From positions 746,501-810,500 of the forward strand of contig NC_092317.1 in the NCBI RefSeq assembly GCF_036785885.1: a DNA stretch of 64,000 nucleotides, read 5' to 3'. The DNA is from Coffea arabica. Lineage: Eukaryota > Streptophyta > Magnoliopsida > Gentianales > Rubiaceae. The notes beneath the pieces were generated by a model that made no database searches, was not told where the DNA came from, and saw only the letters and a program-made list of their open reading frames with translations. This document shows positions 47,801 to 61,300 of this stretch, piece after piece. Made by a program: the position numbers and the translations under genes. Position 1 is the first letter of the stretch. The number at the start of each line of letters is the position of its first letter.

Positions 47801-50800
47801 CCGGTTATATGGTGAATGGACTAGTGAATAGGTGGCATTGCATCTAAATCTTAGTGTGATAGACGGCAAAAGAAGAAAGATTACATTGTACTAATCGACT
47901 AGATTAAAATGCTAACACAAATGTATGATATCCAGCTAGTAGAAATGATGGTTGTTGCTTGAAACACTCACAGATCTTGTGCCTTGTGTGTAAAGATATA
48001 TGTGTCTCTTTTTATTTACTTTCCACCAATAAAATGCTAAATTGTAGCTTGTGGTTTTGGCTTTAGGAGTATGTAATTATTGACTTTGATTTGAACATGT
48101 TCCTGTTTAAACAGGAAAGAATTGTTGAGAGCCATTGATGTGCGGCTTCTTGCAGTCCAGCAGGATCTAACAACAGCCTGTGCTCGGGCTACTGCTGCCG
48201 GTTTCAATCCAGACACAGTCTTGGACCTTCAAATGTTTGCAGATCATTTTGGTGCCCTACGCTTAAAGTAAGATCTTGATTACCTTTCATTTTTTTTTAT
48301 TGCTCTCCTTACCAACTTCTTCCGTCTGTGCCCACATTGCACATGCCTGCAGAGATGTGCTTGTGTTTAGATGTAGGCATGTGCTTATTTCCAGATAACA
48401 AATGTGAAGCATTTAAAGTAAGGCAAAATTAAGGAAAAAGGTTCTTTGTAGACTTTTTAAGACATTGAAGCTGAAGCTTGTTTTTGTGTCTAAACTGCTG
48501 CAAGATCATCAGGTATAGCTTACAGTTCTCAGCTTGCTTATTTAATTTCTTCTGCATAATTGGAGAAAAGGGGGGGGGGGGGGGCTAGTACTGTTTTGAT
48601 CTCATGTTTCACAATTGCTTAGTTAAAGAAATGGTGGAAAATGCCAAGTTAGAGTAAGCTGTACACTGAATTTATTGGAAAATCTTTATAACTTTCTCTG
48701 AAATGAAAAGCTGCGTAGACCAAAGCTTCAATGAGGATCGGATGTTTGGTTATGCTGTATATAAAGATGGATAGAAAATGCTCTGCATGGTCGTCTTTTG
48801 CCATGGTCGTCTTTTTCCAGTTCTAGGATTTGGTTTAAAATGTTTTCAGACCACTGACTACTGATGTCTATGACGTGTCTTGACAAGTAAAATTTAACCG
48901 GAGAAAGAGATTTTGAGGGTTAGATCAAAATGAGAAATAGATCAAAGGCAATGCTTTATTGAAGGACATCTCGTGCAATTCCCTGTTTGCTTGGTTAGAA
49001 AATAAGATGTGTCTTGGCCTAATTTATGTGGTCAGTGGCTTTATGTATGATGGTACATGAACAAGTCAACTGCCAAATTTTGGTGTATGCGCTCTGTCAG
49101 ATATTTATTGTATTAATTGCCTTTGCTCCTCTAGTTTTTTTTCTTTTTTTTTGTAATTGTTTGGGAGAGAGGTGGAGGTGCAGACTGCAGTGTTTCAAAA
49201 TGTTAAAACCATGCAAAAGAGAAGCTCTGGCTCTTGTGGTGGAATGAAACTTGGTGGGGTTTTATTTCTCAAAAGAAGTTTGTAAAGACAGGTTTTCTGC
49301 TGTGAATTTAGCAAGTTTGCTAATGTGGCTTTGGTCCTGGAGGAAGATGAAGACCTGTGATTGGAGGGTTATCTTGGTTTCTCGAAACGAAAGGGTCGTA
49401 GGTTGTGTAAGCAGAATTGCACGTTATAGTAACAGAGTTAATACCTTAAGCTGGTTTGCTCTTCTTTCAGGCTTCTACTCCTCATTAGCATGGCATGGTG
49501 AAAGACAAGCTGCAGTTGAATTGATGTCAGTATGTTTTATTGGGCTGGTGAACTAGCTGAAAAAGTCTACTGTGAATGGGCTCGTATAGAATTTTTCTCT
49601 ACAGGGCCAGATGAAAAGCTCCAATTTCCCTGGATGCCATTGGTCCCAGCACCCTGAGTAGTGCTGCAGTCGACATCATCTACCCGACGATTTGGACTTA
49701 AATGTCTTTACTCGAACAAATATTGATTGTGCACCTTAAAAACTTAAAAATTTAAAAATAAAGAGAAGAAAAAAATTCAAATTAATAAGCAAAGGAGGAA
49801 ATTGAATTTTACAAGCTAAACAACATAATGTCATACAAAGCTTATCCTTAGGTACTAACTCCAAAAAAAAAAATATCATTATGTAATATTTGGTCAAGTA
49901 TTTACTATGAATTCAATTAACTGCTAATATTGTTCAACTACAATTTCATTGCAGCGAAGCATGCGGTAAATTCATATCCTTGTGCGAGAGACGGCCGGAC
50001 TTGATCCTTACATGGAAGGCCGGAGGGGACGACCCAGCCATCCGATCCTCGTATGGGTCGGATATGTCCATAGATGACGAGCCCACTTCTCCAGACAGCC
50101 TTCGCTTTGGGTCCTGCCAACCCCCGAGGCATGAGCAGCAGCATACCGGCCAACAACAAGAAACAGACACATCCCAAAAGTATCAACATCCCAATCTTGC
50201 CACCACATTGAAACCATCCTTTTCTCTACGAAAGAGTGGAGAAGCAAGCACAGAACCAGAAGAAGGAAGCAAACAAAACGACCCTCTCGCTACTGAGAAA
50301 GAGAAGAAACAAGAGAGTAGCTGTGATGCTCCTCCTTCTGCTCTTGATCAAGCCCCGTCAATTGCAGTGAGTCAACCATCTAGGCGGCTCAGCGTGCAGG
50401 ATCGTATTAACTTGTTTGAGAATAAGCAGAAGGAGAATTCTGGTGGGAAGCCTGCAGTAGGAAAATCAATCGAGATCAAGAGACTTTCTTCTGATGTGTC
50501 ATCATCTGCATCTGCAGCTGCTGTAGAGAAGGCGGTGTTGAGGAGATGGAGTGGTGCTAGTGACATGAGCATTGATTTGAGTGGTGAAAAGAGGGATACT
50601 GAGAGCCCTCTTTGCACCCCTTCGTCTTCTGTTTCACATTCCAAGTCTGAGGATCAGAAAGATATGGCAGGTTCTGGTAAGCCGGAGTTTAGGAGCATTC
50701 CTCAGCGGGTAGATGATAGTGCAGGTTCTGGGAGAGAGGAGATTGTTGAGGAGAGGCAATCTACAGTTTCCTCTGATAAGTCAGGGGAGGCTTCTGAAGG

Positions 50801-53800
50801 AGGAAAGTCAAATTCTACTGTAGGCGTTATTGGTGTCACTGCTTGGAAAGATCAAACACGTGGGAAGACTCAGTCAAGGTCATTTCTTAACAGGGCTGAG
50901 GATAGCAGATTAGATGATCTAGCAAATTCTGAACCAAAGTTCAGGTCTTTGCCAAGTGGAAAAGCTGAGGAAGGTCGTTCGGACAATCAACCCAAGTTCA
51001 AGGGTCCTGAAAAGAGGGATGACCTTGTCAAAACAGAAGGGCAAGTACTTTCTGAGGCACAGGTTGCTGGCCACAAGGAGAAGGGTACTTCTCAGGCCCA
51101 ATTTGGATATTTTGCTGGAAAAGGCAGTGACACAAGGTCAGCTATTGGTCCATACCAACCTAGTCAAGTTGAACTTTCAGATCAAAAGGAAGTTGGAATA
51201 AGAGATGGTTCTTTAGCACAAACTTATTCGAGGGCCCCCCAGAGGCCAGTGGGTGAATATGCACCACAAGAAGGTGGTTCAGGATCAAGAATACGTGATG
51301 CTTTTGCTGCTCAGCACAAAGGAGTTGCAGGTAAAGTATCATCTTCTCATCCGAGGTTTGAGTCCTTTTTGGAGACTGAGGATATTCAAAAGAAAGAATT
51401 GGCTTCAGCTGAGAAGAACGGTGGTGTTACTGCAATAAAACTTGAAGGAACTGGATCCGAGAGGATGAAGTTCGACAAGCAAATTACTGCCTCTGAACTG
51501 ATCAAGAAAACCCAGGGCAGGAAGGATGATAGTGTTCCTGTTTATGGAAGTAATATGGCATCTTTCCATAGTAAAGTAGCTACTGAGAATCAGGATGGGT
51601 TTGATTCTTTTTCAACGCCACCTCCAGAACATGTTAGGGTTAGGCAATCAAAAGGAAACCAGGAGCTGAATGATGAGCTGAAAATGAAAGCTAATGAACT
51701 TGAAAAGCTCTTTGCTGAGCACAAACTGCGGGCTCCTGGAGATCAATCTAATACTACATGGAGGACCAGGCCTATTGACAGGCAAAATGACTCACCTGCA
51801 AAACCTTGTAGGAAATCATCTGCAGATACCGATACTGCCCATTTGTCTCATGATGGCACATTATCTGAGCCTGCTGAGAGTTCAAAAAACTTGGCCAAAT
51901 TCAGTGATGTTCCTGTGGTGAAAGTGGTTGGTGGCCAGGATCATAATGATGTTGAAAATATGAAATTTTCTGAGCTTAATTTTCCAGATGGTTCTCGAGG
52001 GAAATTCTATGAGAGATATATGCAGAAAAGGGATGCAAAGCTTAGGGAAGATTGGAGTTCCAATAGAGCAGAGAAGGAAGCCAAGTTGAAGGCAATGCAG
52101 GATAGCCTGGAGCGTAGTAAATCTGAGATGAAGGCTAAATTTTCAGTATCTTCTGATAGACAGGATTCAGTATTCAGTGCTTGTAGACGTGCAGAGAGGC
52201 TCAGATCGTTTAATACGCGATCAATTATGAGAAGGGAGCAGGTATAGTTTTACTTTTAATTGGTTATAAATGGTACTAAAACATTTAGTTTTGTTCTAGG
52301 TGTTGATTGGAGTTTTTCCTGTCATTTATTACCAACCATCAAAAAGTTTCCATTTGGCAGCAGCAGTTAGATTTTGGGCAAAGCGACGATGAAGGTGCAT
52401 CTGATTTTCCAGAGAAGAAATTGTATCGTGAGGATGGGTCCTTCACTGAGACATCCATTGTAGATGGTTTACCTAAGAGTAAGAAGAGTTTACCTACAAA
52501 AAGTTTGTCTTCATCCACACCTCGGATGACTGCAGCACCTGTTCCAAGATCTGCAACTCGAGCTTCCAGTATTTCTGGCCGGCGTAAGATGCAGTCGGAA
52601 AATCCTGTTGCACAATCCGTTCCCAATTTCTCTGATCTGAGGAAAGAAAACACGAAACCTTCTTTCACAGCCAGTAGAACAACTCGGCCACAACTGAGAA
52701 ATTATACCCGCAGCAAAAGTGCCAATGAAGACACTTCATTTGTCAAGGAGGAAAAGTCACGTAGATCACAATCCCTGAGAAAGAGCCTAGCAAATTCAGC
52801 TGAGTGCAGAGAGCCTTCTCCATTGAACTCCGAGGGCATTTCTTTGACAACACAAAACTTTTACAAGGACGAGACTGAGCAAAATTCTTCTTTCAAGTAT
52901 TCAAAGACTTCAGAGTCTAAATCTTTCCTTAAGAAGGCCAGTGGCATGGATCTTGGAGCCAGAACAACTTTTGCTTTGCAGAATACCAAAATGGCATCCG
53001 ATATCACTAATGATGAGGATGACTTTGATGACTTGGCCTTTGAGGGAGAAGACTCAGCGGATCTAGTCAAAGATGAAGAGGAGGAGGAGTTTGAGACAGC
53101 GGTAACTAAACATCAGGGTGAACCAGAGCTGGAGCAGGAGTCGCTGAAGTTGAATTTTGGATCAGAAAATGGTATTGTGAGATCCTTTGCGCAAGTGGAC
53201 TCATCATTAGTGGCTGAATTAGCTGCTGCAGTTCCTTCTGGTTTTCATCCTTCTGAAAATGTACAGGATTCACCAGGAGAGAGCCCTGTGTCGTGGAATT
53301 CACGGACTCATCATTCATTTGCTTATTCTCATGAGACGTCTGACGTTGATGCCTCTGTTGATTCCCCTGTTGGGAGTCCTGCATCTTGGAATTCGCATTC
53401 TCTGAGTCAAACTGAGACTGATGCAGCTCGGATGAGGAAGAAATGGGGAGCAGCTCAGAAACCAATGCTGGTTGGTAATTCTTCCAATAATCAGTCACGC
53501 AAGGATATGACTAGAGGCTTTAAAAGGTTACTAAAATTTGGAAGGAAAAGCCGTGGCGCAGAAACTCTTGTTGACTGGATTTCTGCTACCACATCTGAGG
53601 GAGATGATGACACAGAAGATGGGCGTGATACTGCCAATCGGTCATCAGAAGACCTTAGGAAGTCAAGAATGGGATCATCGCAGGGACATCCTTCAGATGA
53701 TAGCTTCAATGAGAGCGAATTTTTCAACGAACAAGGTTAACATACAGACATAGACACGCACACACACACTCACACATGTAGTTTTTAATTATTTGTTGAT

Positions 53801-55446
53801 ATCTTCATTTTTGTTTGTTGGATTAACTGTAGCAGAGTCCTTTGTTGTTTGAGTTGACAGTTGTTCGCCTAGATATTGTTTATTTGATTAAATACTGTTA
53901 GTTACTAGTTTAGCTTAGTTTTTTTTTCTTCTGCCTATATCAATTTTATTTGTGATTGGTGCATATGATGGTTTCCACAAATTTACTGTTCTATATTGAA
54001 ATTTTACAAATGCATGCCAGTAGAAATTTTGGATGATTGAGATGTTTCATTAGAAAATTTATTCTAGAGATTCGGTTTAATAGCTACTCTACTAGCTATA
54101 AGGACTCTAGTCATCAAAACTTCAATTCCTAAGTTCTGCAGTACAGGATCATATATGGACTTTTGGAATGGCTTGTTATTTTCATTTCTATGAGTTTCTT
54201 TCTGATCTATCAAGTAGCTTCTTCTTTAAATATCTTTGGCATTTTGCCCCTATTTCTTTAATATGTATATTTGTTTATCAAGTTTCTTATGTGCATGCTC
54301 TTAATTAAAACAGTTCAATCCTTGCGGAGCTCTATCCCAGCACCTCCAGCAAACTTTAAACTGAGAGAGGACCATGTGTCTGGGAGCTCAATTAAAGGTG
54401 ACTCTTTACAACATAATGTTGCTTCTTTGTCATTTTCTTTGCCAGTAAGTGGATTGAAGTCATGAGATGGTGGAGTACGTGTCTACTGAATTCTGTGTAC
54501 TGGCATGATATTGAACACTTGAATAGAATGGTTTAGATTTTTGACAAGTTGTCTTAGACGTTTAGGTGCTTGGAAATATTAGACTTACATAGTGCCGATT
54601 TAGATCAGCATTGAGTGAAGAGGCCTCTGTTTTAACTTCTCAGTGACTACAGTATAAGTTGATGATCAAACAGCTGTTCTGTGATCTGAAGTCCCACTCT
54701 GTTTGTCAAATAGGTTTTCCTGTTACTTTACAAATGAGGGTACTTTCTGTTGATATTATGTGGTGAGGTTTCAGAATTCATATTTCTTCAAAGTCTCACT
54801 AGGTACTCGTTTGTGCTGCATTTTCGGCAACATTCTGACTTCATACTTTGGCTGCTTATGGGTCCAAACTCATGGTGTTGTAAAGTAGGGAAATGATAAC
54901 TGAATTTGCATTGATTCTAGTGTTGTTGTATGTAAAAAAAAAAATCTATTGTTGTTGCACTCATAGATGTATGTAGATGGATTTGATTATTAACTGGGAA
55001 GATTTTCGATGCCTATTTGCATAGATTGGTTGACCTGTGCTCTGAAGCACTAGTGGCTTCTCTTTTGATCACTTTTTTTAGTTTAACTAATTTGATGAAG
55101 AAAGGGGCCTAAATAAGAAAGAAAAAGGTCTCGTGTGTGATAGTTTTGCTTCTGAGAAGTTGCTTGCTGCAAGCATGAAAAAATTTTGGAAACTTCGGCA
55201 TTGAGGAAGGAGATTGGTGTTCATCCTTAACAACTAAAGCAAATGTTTTATAGTATCATTGAATTTAAATGAATTCTATGTAGCTGCCTTTAGTCAGATT
55301 TCTTAGCAAAGATTATTGCGTACAGCTTTCTAAGAAATGATTTCTTGTTTAACTTGACTAAAACATCCCATGAATTTACAGCACCAAGATCATTTTTCTC
55401 CTTATCATCATTCCGGAGCAAAGGAAGTGAGTCAAAACCTAGATGA
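44812..55446 (+). CDS. CIP7: CIP7-like protein (COP1-interacting protein 7 family)
   Basis: Ten coding exons join without a phase error: 44812-44870, 44951-45133, 45214-45313, 45417-45444, 46174-46216, 48115-48267, 49955-52241, 52361-53735, 54314-54397 and 55382-55446, giving 1458 residues. The N-terminus [20 protein letters not shown] is diagnostic, followed by [20 protein letters not shown] and [20 protein letters not shown]. The rest is largely disordered with conserved islands: [33 protein letters not shown], a charged coiled coil ([15 protein letters not shown] to [10 protein letters not shown]), [17 protein letters not shown] and the C-terminus [20 protein letters not shown] ending SKGSESKPR. 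Arabidopsis CIP7 is a nuclear protein that binds COP1 and promotes light-regulated gene expression; the same role is inferred. Exons 4 and 5 are only 28 and 43 nt. If the intron after 54397 is retained, the frame ends at 54465 with another tail. Confidence 0.9.
45722..45884. repeat. imperfect tandem duplication in an intron of the CIP7-like gene
   Basis: Two adjacent units of about 80 bp share the order GTAATT(C/T)GAC, ATTGAGA(T/C)T, ATATTGC(A/G)CC and CACCTGCA(C/T)TAAGG. They lie in the intron between 45445 and 46173. Confidence 0.6.
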
Positions 55447-58319
55447 TTGAGTCTCTGTGAGAAAGTCCCTTCCATAAAATCTTTGTGATTTCCATGATCG
55501 ACAATGTGATGTTTGAACAAACGAGCAATTGTCAAGGAGGTGCCATGCAATGAAAGGTCTGTTTGGTTTTTCAAACACTTGATGGAGCTAGTGAACTTTG
55601 ATTGGGCCTGCCCAACTTTCAGGTCGTAGTGCTTAAATACATGTATATCTTTGAGAGTACAGTTCCAATTGGCGGAATGCTAATGTGATTTTGGTAGTAA
55701 AAGCATTCTTTATAATCTTGTCATTTGTATCACACCTGTCCGAATGTATATCAGAAGTTATATTCTTGTTGGAATCATATGGGACAGCTTTAAAGGAGAA
55801 CTATGTGATTATGCGATGCAACAGCTTGTATAAGATGCCTATAGCACAAAAATGTCTATACATCTTCGTTGACTATTTGTTGCTGATGCCATACCAAATG
55901 TAACTCTTCTGGAGTCTTGATATGAGAACATTTGCTATTTGCAATTTTTACATTCTTGTAAACCACACAAATGTACAGGGAGAGACAAAGAGGGACCTAT
56001 TTACAGATCCAGATAACTTAAGAACATTACATTGAATTCGCATGATTGGACATATTGCATATTAAGATAATCCAAAGCAAGAACATCACTTTATTCATGG
56101 ATTGTGATATGCTGTAGATGATGCCTGTTTTGTATGTTTCTGTATTTTTGCCTAGTTTTTGCATCCAAATATATGGATAAGGAAGCCACAAAGCTGATTT
56201 CAGCCGTGAAGATTGTGTTAACGTCTGGAAACAGATGTTAGGCATTCTAAGTTTGACGTCCATAGTGATGCTTGTGGAAACAGATTTATGATTACTAACT
56301 GGCTGTTTTCTAGCTTGAGAATTTTTAGAATGAAAACACAAATTCAAATACTTGGAGAGGTGACGTTTTGGTACATGTAATGTAGGGATTATCCATGAAC
56401 TTGATGATAGCATGATTGGGTCATATGGATCAGGAAGCTTTTGTATTACTGTCATAATTAGCAATGTTTTAAGCCAAAAATGGAGGCCACGTGTATTTTC
56501 TTTCATTTTGATAGTTTAATGTGGGAATTATGAGGCTGTTTCAGAATTTTTGTGTTAACTCCTCGGAACTTAAAAGATAACTTGTGCTATATATACGTAT
56601 ACAGAAATAGGATCTAGTCAATAATTACGGAAATGGTATTGTACATCTATAGAAATAGGATCTAGGCAAGGATTTTGGAAATGGTAAGCCACTTTCCAGA
56701 GAAAAGAGGGAGAACAAAACGGCAAATGTGTTTTTATTCCGCTTCATTTGAATCCAGTCGCCAAGGAGACAATGGACTTTGTTTGACTAATTTCTTGAAA
56801 TCTTGCATGTTGGACATGGGCGCGTCATTTTTGGGTTATGCTTTGTGATAAAACAGAGAGGGATGATTGTAGTAGTGTTGGACTCTGTACTTAGCCACTT
56901 GTTTGTGTGGTTACATGACTTGTTAGTAGTCGTAGACCCGTTCTGCTGCTCATATTCATTATTCTTGATAGTTTGATAGTGGACGTTCTTCTGATCAATA
57001 ATCCCAGCAAGCAATGGACTTTTGTCTTTCCACATTCAGCTTTTCACTCTCTCTCTCTCTCTTTAATATATAGACCTTTCTATATCGATTTTGTTTTGAC
57101 TGTTAAAGCCGGGGCACTTCCCCTTGGACAAATGACACAAAAACATGACAAATCCATCATCCGCTAATACCAGAGACTTGCGACCAGAAGACTTGCACGC
57201 CTGTTGTTGCAAAAAGTGACATTTGGAAGGAGTCGTGCCCTAGAGAAGGGCCGACAGCAGGTGAACATATTCTATACAGATCATATTCAAACCAGTCGTA
57301 GTCAGAGTTCTGGCCCTCCGGTTAGAGGGTTCGTGATATGTAGATGGTCAGGTTTTTAGAAAGTGAAGGTGTAGACAGGACAAAGGTCTCTGGTTTCGTT
57401 ATTCTTTTTAGACAGAATAATTTCTCGTATCAAAATGACAAACGGAAACTGTTACAGACGAGAACAGCAAAGTTTAACCACCGGATTGTACCCTATTCTT
57501 GACACCCCGGTATCCTGAGTTGAAGTTAGCTATAATCATTCGCAGCCGGGTACCTCATAGGAGAATGACTGACGTTCTTGACATTTCGGACTGCAATCAA
57601 AATTAAAAGTCCACCTGAAGGTGCACGTCATACTTTATTTGTCTTAACTAAATGTGATTCTCCGACTATGCAGCACCGCGTCAAACTTAATCTTAGCATT
57701 GGTTTATTTGTCTTTTTGGTTTGAATCTTAACTTGTCCTTCGGAGGACAAGATGCTTACTGGGCAAAGTCATTCTCAAAATCTCACAGTAGGCAGGCATA
57801 AGAGTATCGCCATTGAGAGGATGATGATGGCCGATGGCCAATATATAAACGAATGAAGAAGAAGAAGATGATCAGGGCTAGCACTGCAAGGGCAGGGACA
57901 AGCAAGCTGCAACAACACGTACCCCAGCCGTTGTAACTTAAGAAGCAACAAACTATTCATTAAAGCTACTATTTAAGATCTCTAAAAAGATTAATCAACC
58001 AGAAGTGTCATGCCGGCAATCCTAGTTTTCACTTTTCAAATGCACGGTGCCGGCTTCCAGCAATCAGCCAGTAGCATCTTTTGAACCCCAATGCTACACA
58101 TTCACATGCAACCAAACTTTGTGACGTGAAAGAACTTTGGATTTGCATCGAGAAACACGCGTAACAGCTTTTCCTAGGAGCAAATCCAGTCACGATGGAT
58201 TAGCAACCCTCATTCTATTCTAGAAACCTTCGCGTGGTACTCAACTTGTAGCATAGTGAAATTTTAAATTTGCATACCTTCTATTCCTGCTTGTAGCCTT
58301 GTACAGTAGTCTTCCATTC
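55447..58319. other. CIP7-like 3' UTR and intergenic DNA up to the ABCB gene
   Basis: No gene is supported. The 159-codon - strand ORF at 56027-56506 has no recognisable domain. A 38-bp direct repeat (AGAAATAGGATCTA(G)...GGAAATGGTA) occurs at about 56602 and 56650. The ABCB promoter lies in the last kilobase. Confidence 0.45.
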
Positions 58320-61300
58320 ATGGATATTGCATACTCCTCCGAAATTGAGCACTCAACACCTGCTACCCCACGTAATTCTCACCGGCAATACCACACTACC
58401 CCTGCGAGATCTCAACCTCAATCCGCCTCATTTTCAGTTTCCACTTCGTACGACTTTCCTTTTGGCTCACGCAGGCCTCGAAACCCCACTCCAGCCAGCC
58501 CTTTTGCAGCTGATGATGACAGGTCATGGCAAGGTGAGCTGTCATGGCAGTTCAACCCTACTGGATGGCGTGACAATCGCGATTTTAGTGCTGCACTGAG
58601 CCCAGTAGGATATTCAAGTGGCAGTAGGATATTCAGGAGATCAGCAAAGGACTATTTTCTTTCACGTACTACTGCTGCTGCTGGTTTACGTAGCTTTACC
58701 AATCCATACTATGATCATTCTTCCGGACATTATGAAGCATTACCGTCTGGAAGGCTTGAGCTACAGAGCTATGTTGCCAGAGATGGAGAAGACGCGTTCT
58801 CTGCAAGAAGGTTTGCTCCCCGTGAACCAACTATGCCGCATGGAGCTCATCGTCACTTGTCAGCTGCTACTAAAAGGAGTGCTGCAAGTAGTGGGCCTTT
58901 GGCTGACAAAGACGAGCTGAGCTTAGTTGATTATGATGCACCGGAGGATTTAGATCATCAAATCAACTTGTTAGAGACTGATCCAGGTCACCTCCAACGC
59001 CAGAACCCTAGTTGGTTATCAATATCAAACGCTTATAAGCACAAAGGAACAGAAGATGACCTGTATAGCGGTGCTCATGGTCCTCGCAATCCTGGTCACA
59101 CCACCCACCATATTCATGGCGGCGATGCACAAAGCCATCGGAAGTTAAACTGTCAGTATGGACTGAATCATCGTCATTATCATCACACGACATCATTGGC
59201 TACAGCGCCATATCGTCTTGGGGACTACGATCATACAGCGCATGCCCTGGAAAACATCAATGATGACTTGTATTCTTTTAATAATGATCATAAGACTCCA
59301 AATCACCGAGTTCATGAAGCTACAAGTCATCAGTACCGCACTCACAGTCACAGTGGGTATGATGTTGACCAGGAATTGGCATACGATGTACAAGATTTTG
59401 ATGACGATGATGTTGGGGCGCCCAAGTCAGTCGGACTGTTTGGTTTGTTCAAGTACTCAACCAAATTTGATTTGTTACTTGTGCTGTTAGGTTGTTTGGG
59501 ATCTTTGATAAATGGGGGATCTCTTCCTTGGTATTCCTATCTTTTCGGACGGTTTGTAAATAAAATTGCGAAGGAATCAAAAACTGATTTACAAAAGATG
59601 ACGAAGGATGTGGAAAAGGTACGCGCTTTGTCACTACAGTATCTGGTAATGTGATGGGCACTCAGAAGTAGGATGTTGTTCTAACGTAAGGTTGCCAATT
59701 TTTAATTACTGGTTAGAAGAAAAAATGTTGTATGACCAAGTTTACTTGGCATTCCTCCGTCAATATTCTAGCTGCAAATACAATACAACTATGCTGTTAT
59801 GCATTATGCATAACACCAGATACATAGGTGAGCATACATCAATATGAGAATGCAACGATGGGCTGATAATATGTTCTCTTATTTCAGATTTGTTTGCTTA
59901 TGACTGGATTGGCTGCAGTCGTGGTAGTTGGAGCATATATGGGTAGGCTAGATACTTTCTTCTCCATTTTCTGTACGCTTCAATTTGCAATAGTATTCGC
60001 TATTGATGCAATTTTTTTTTCTAATGGTAGAAATTACTTGTTGGAGAATGGTTGGGGAACGATCTGCCCTCAGAATTAGAACTCAGTATCTAAGAGCAGT
60101 TTTGCGACAGGATATAGGCTTTTTTGACACTGATATCAGTACCAGTGACATTATGCACGGAATTTCAAGTGATGTTGCACAAATCCAGGAAGTGATGGGA
60201 GAGAAGGTGACGATAGGTTTAGGTTATTGTTCTAATGACTTGCATTGACTAACACCAATTTGCATCAATAAAAGCAATCTAAGGAGAGTTGCAACATAAT
60301 GAGGTGAATTAGTTAAGTTCTAGATGGTTTGCCACATACTGAGATATTCAGAGATGTAGCGACGTGAATGTAGGTATGAATGAGTTGAATTTCAAATACT
60401 GACCTTAACATTCCTGGATCAGCTGACAGTGACCATTTGTGTGGTAGTATACTTGTACAGTAGCCATATCATGCATTAAGTTTTCCAGGGTTGGTTTCAA
60501 TTAATTTCTTTTGTTTAATGCAGATGGCACATTTTGTGCATCACATCTTCACATTCATATGTGGTTACACTGTTGGATTCTTAAGATCATGGAAGATTTC
60601 CCTGGCAATCTTTGCAGTCACACCATTGACTATGTTCTGTGGCATTGCCTATAAGGCAATATATGGTGGTTTAGCTGCAAAAGAAGAGGTAAAGAACAAA
60701 AAATTTCCGGTGACAATTCTATAAGTTCTGAGAAGCTTAGTTTTCTTTGCTGACTTTTTCTTTGATGGTGTATTTAAGGACTCTTACCGTAGAGCAGGCA
60801 GCATAGCAGAGCAAGCCATATCATCAATTAGAACTGTATTCTCATTTGTAGCAGAGGATCTTTTAGCTGAAAAATACGTTGATGTGCTTGATAAGTCGGT
60901 GCCATTAGGGATAAAGATTGGGTTTGCCAAGGGAGCAGGGATTGGAGTTATCTATTTGGTCACATATGCTACATGGGCATTGGCTTTCTGGTATGGATCA
61001 ATCTTAGTTGCAAGGAAAGAGATAAAGGGAGGTGAAGCCATTGCATGTTTCTTTGGCGTTACTGTAGGGGGAAGGTAGACTCCTCTCTCTCTTTCTCTGA
61101 TGAAAGAATGAAAGCATTCTGCTGTTATGGAAACTAGTAAACTTGACTTCTCCAGAACTTTAAAATCACATTTGTTTACCTTACCATGTCTAACCAGAAT
61201 TTAAATCCTGTAAACAAATAAACCATTTGTGCAGGGGCTTGGCTTTGTCCTTGTCATATTTTGCTCAATTTGCACAAGGAACCGTAGCAGCAAGCAGAGT

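Noticed and set aside
50372-53727. Several - strand ORFs of 60-130 codons inside the CIP7-like exons
   Set aside because: They are shadows of the long + strand exons and carry no motifs.
56027-56506. 159-codon - strand ORF between the CIP7-like and ABCB genes
   Set aside because: No recognisable motif, no splice context, and composition typical of random AT-rich DNA.
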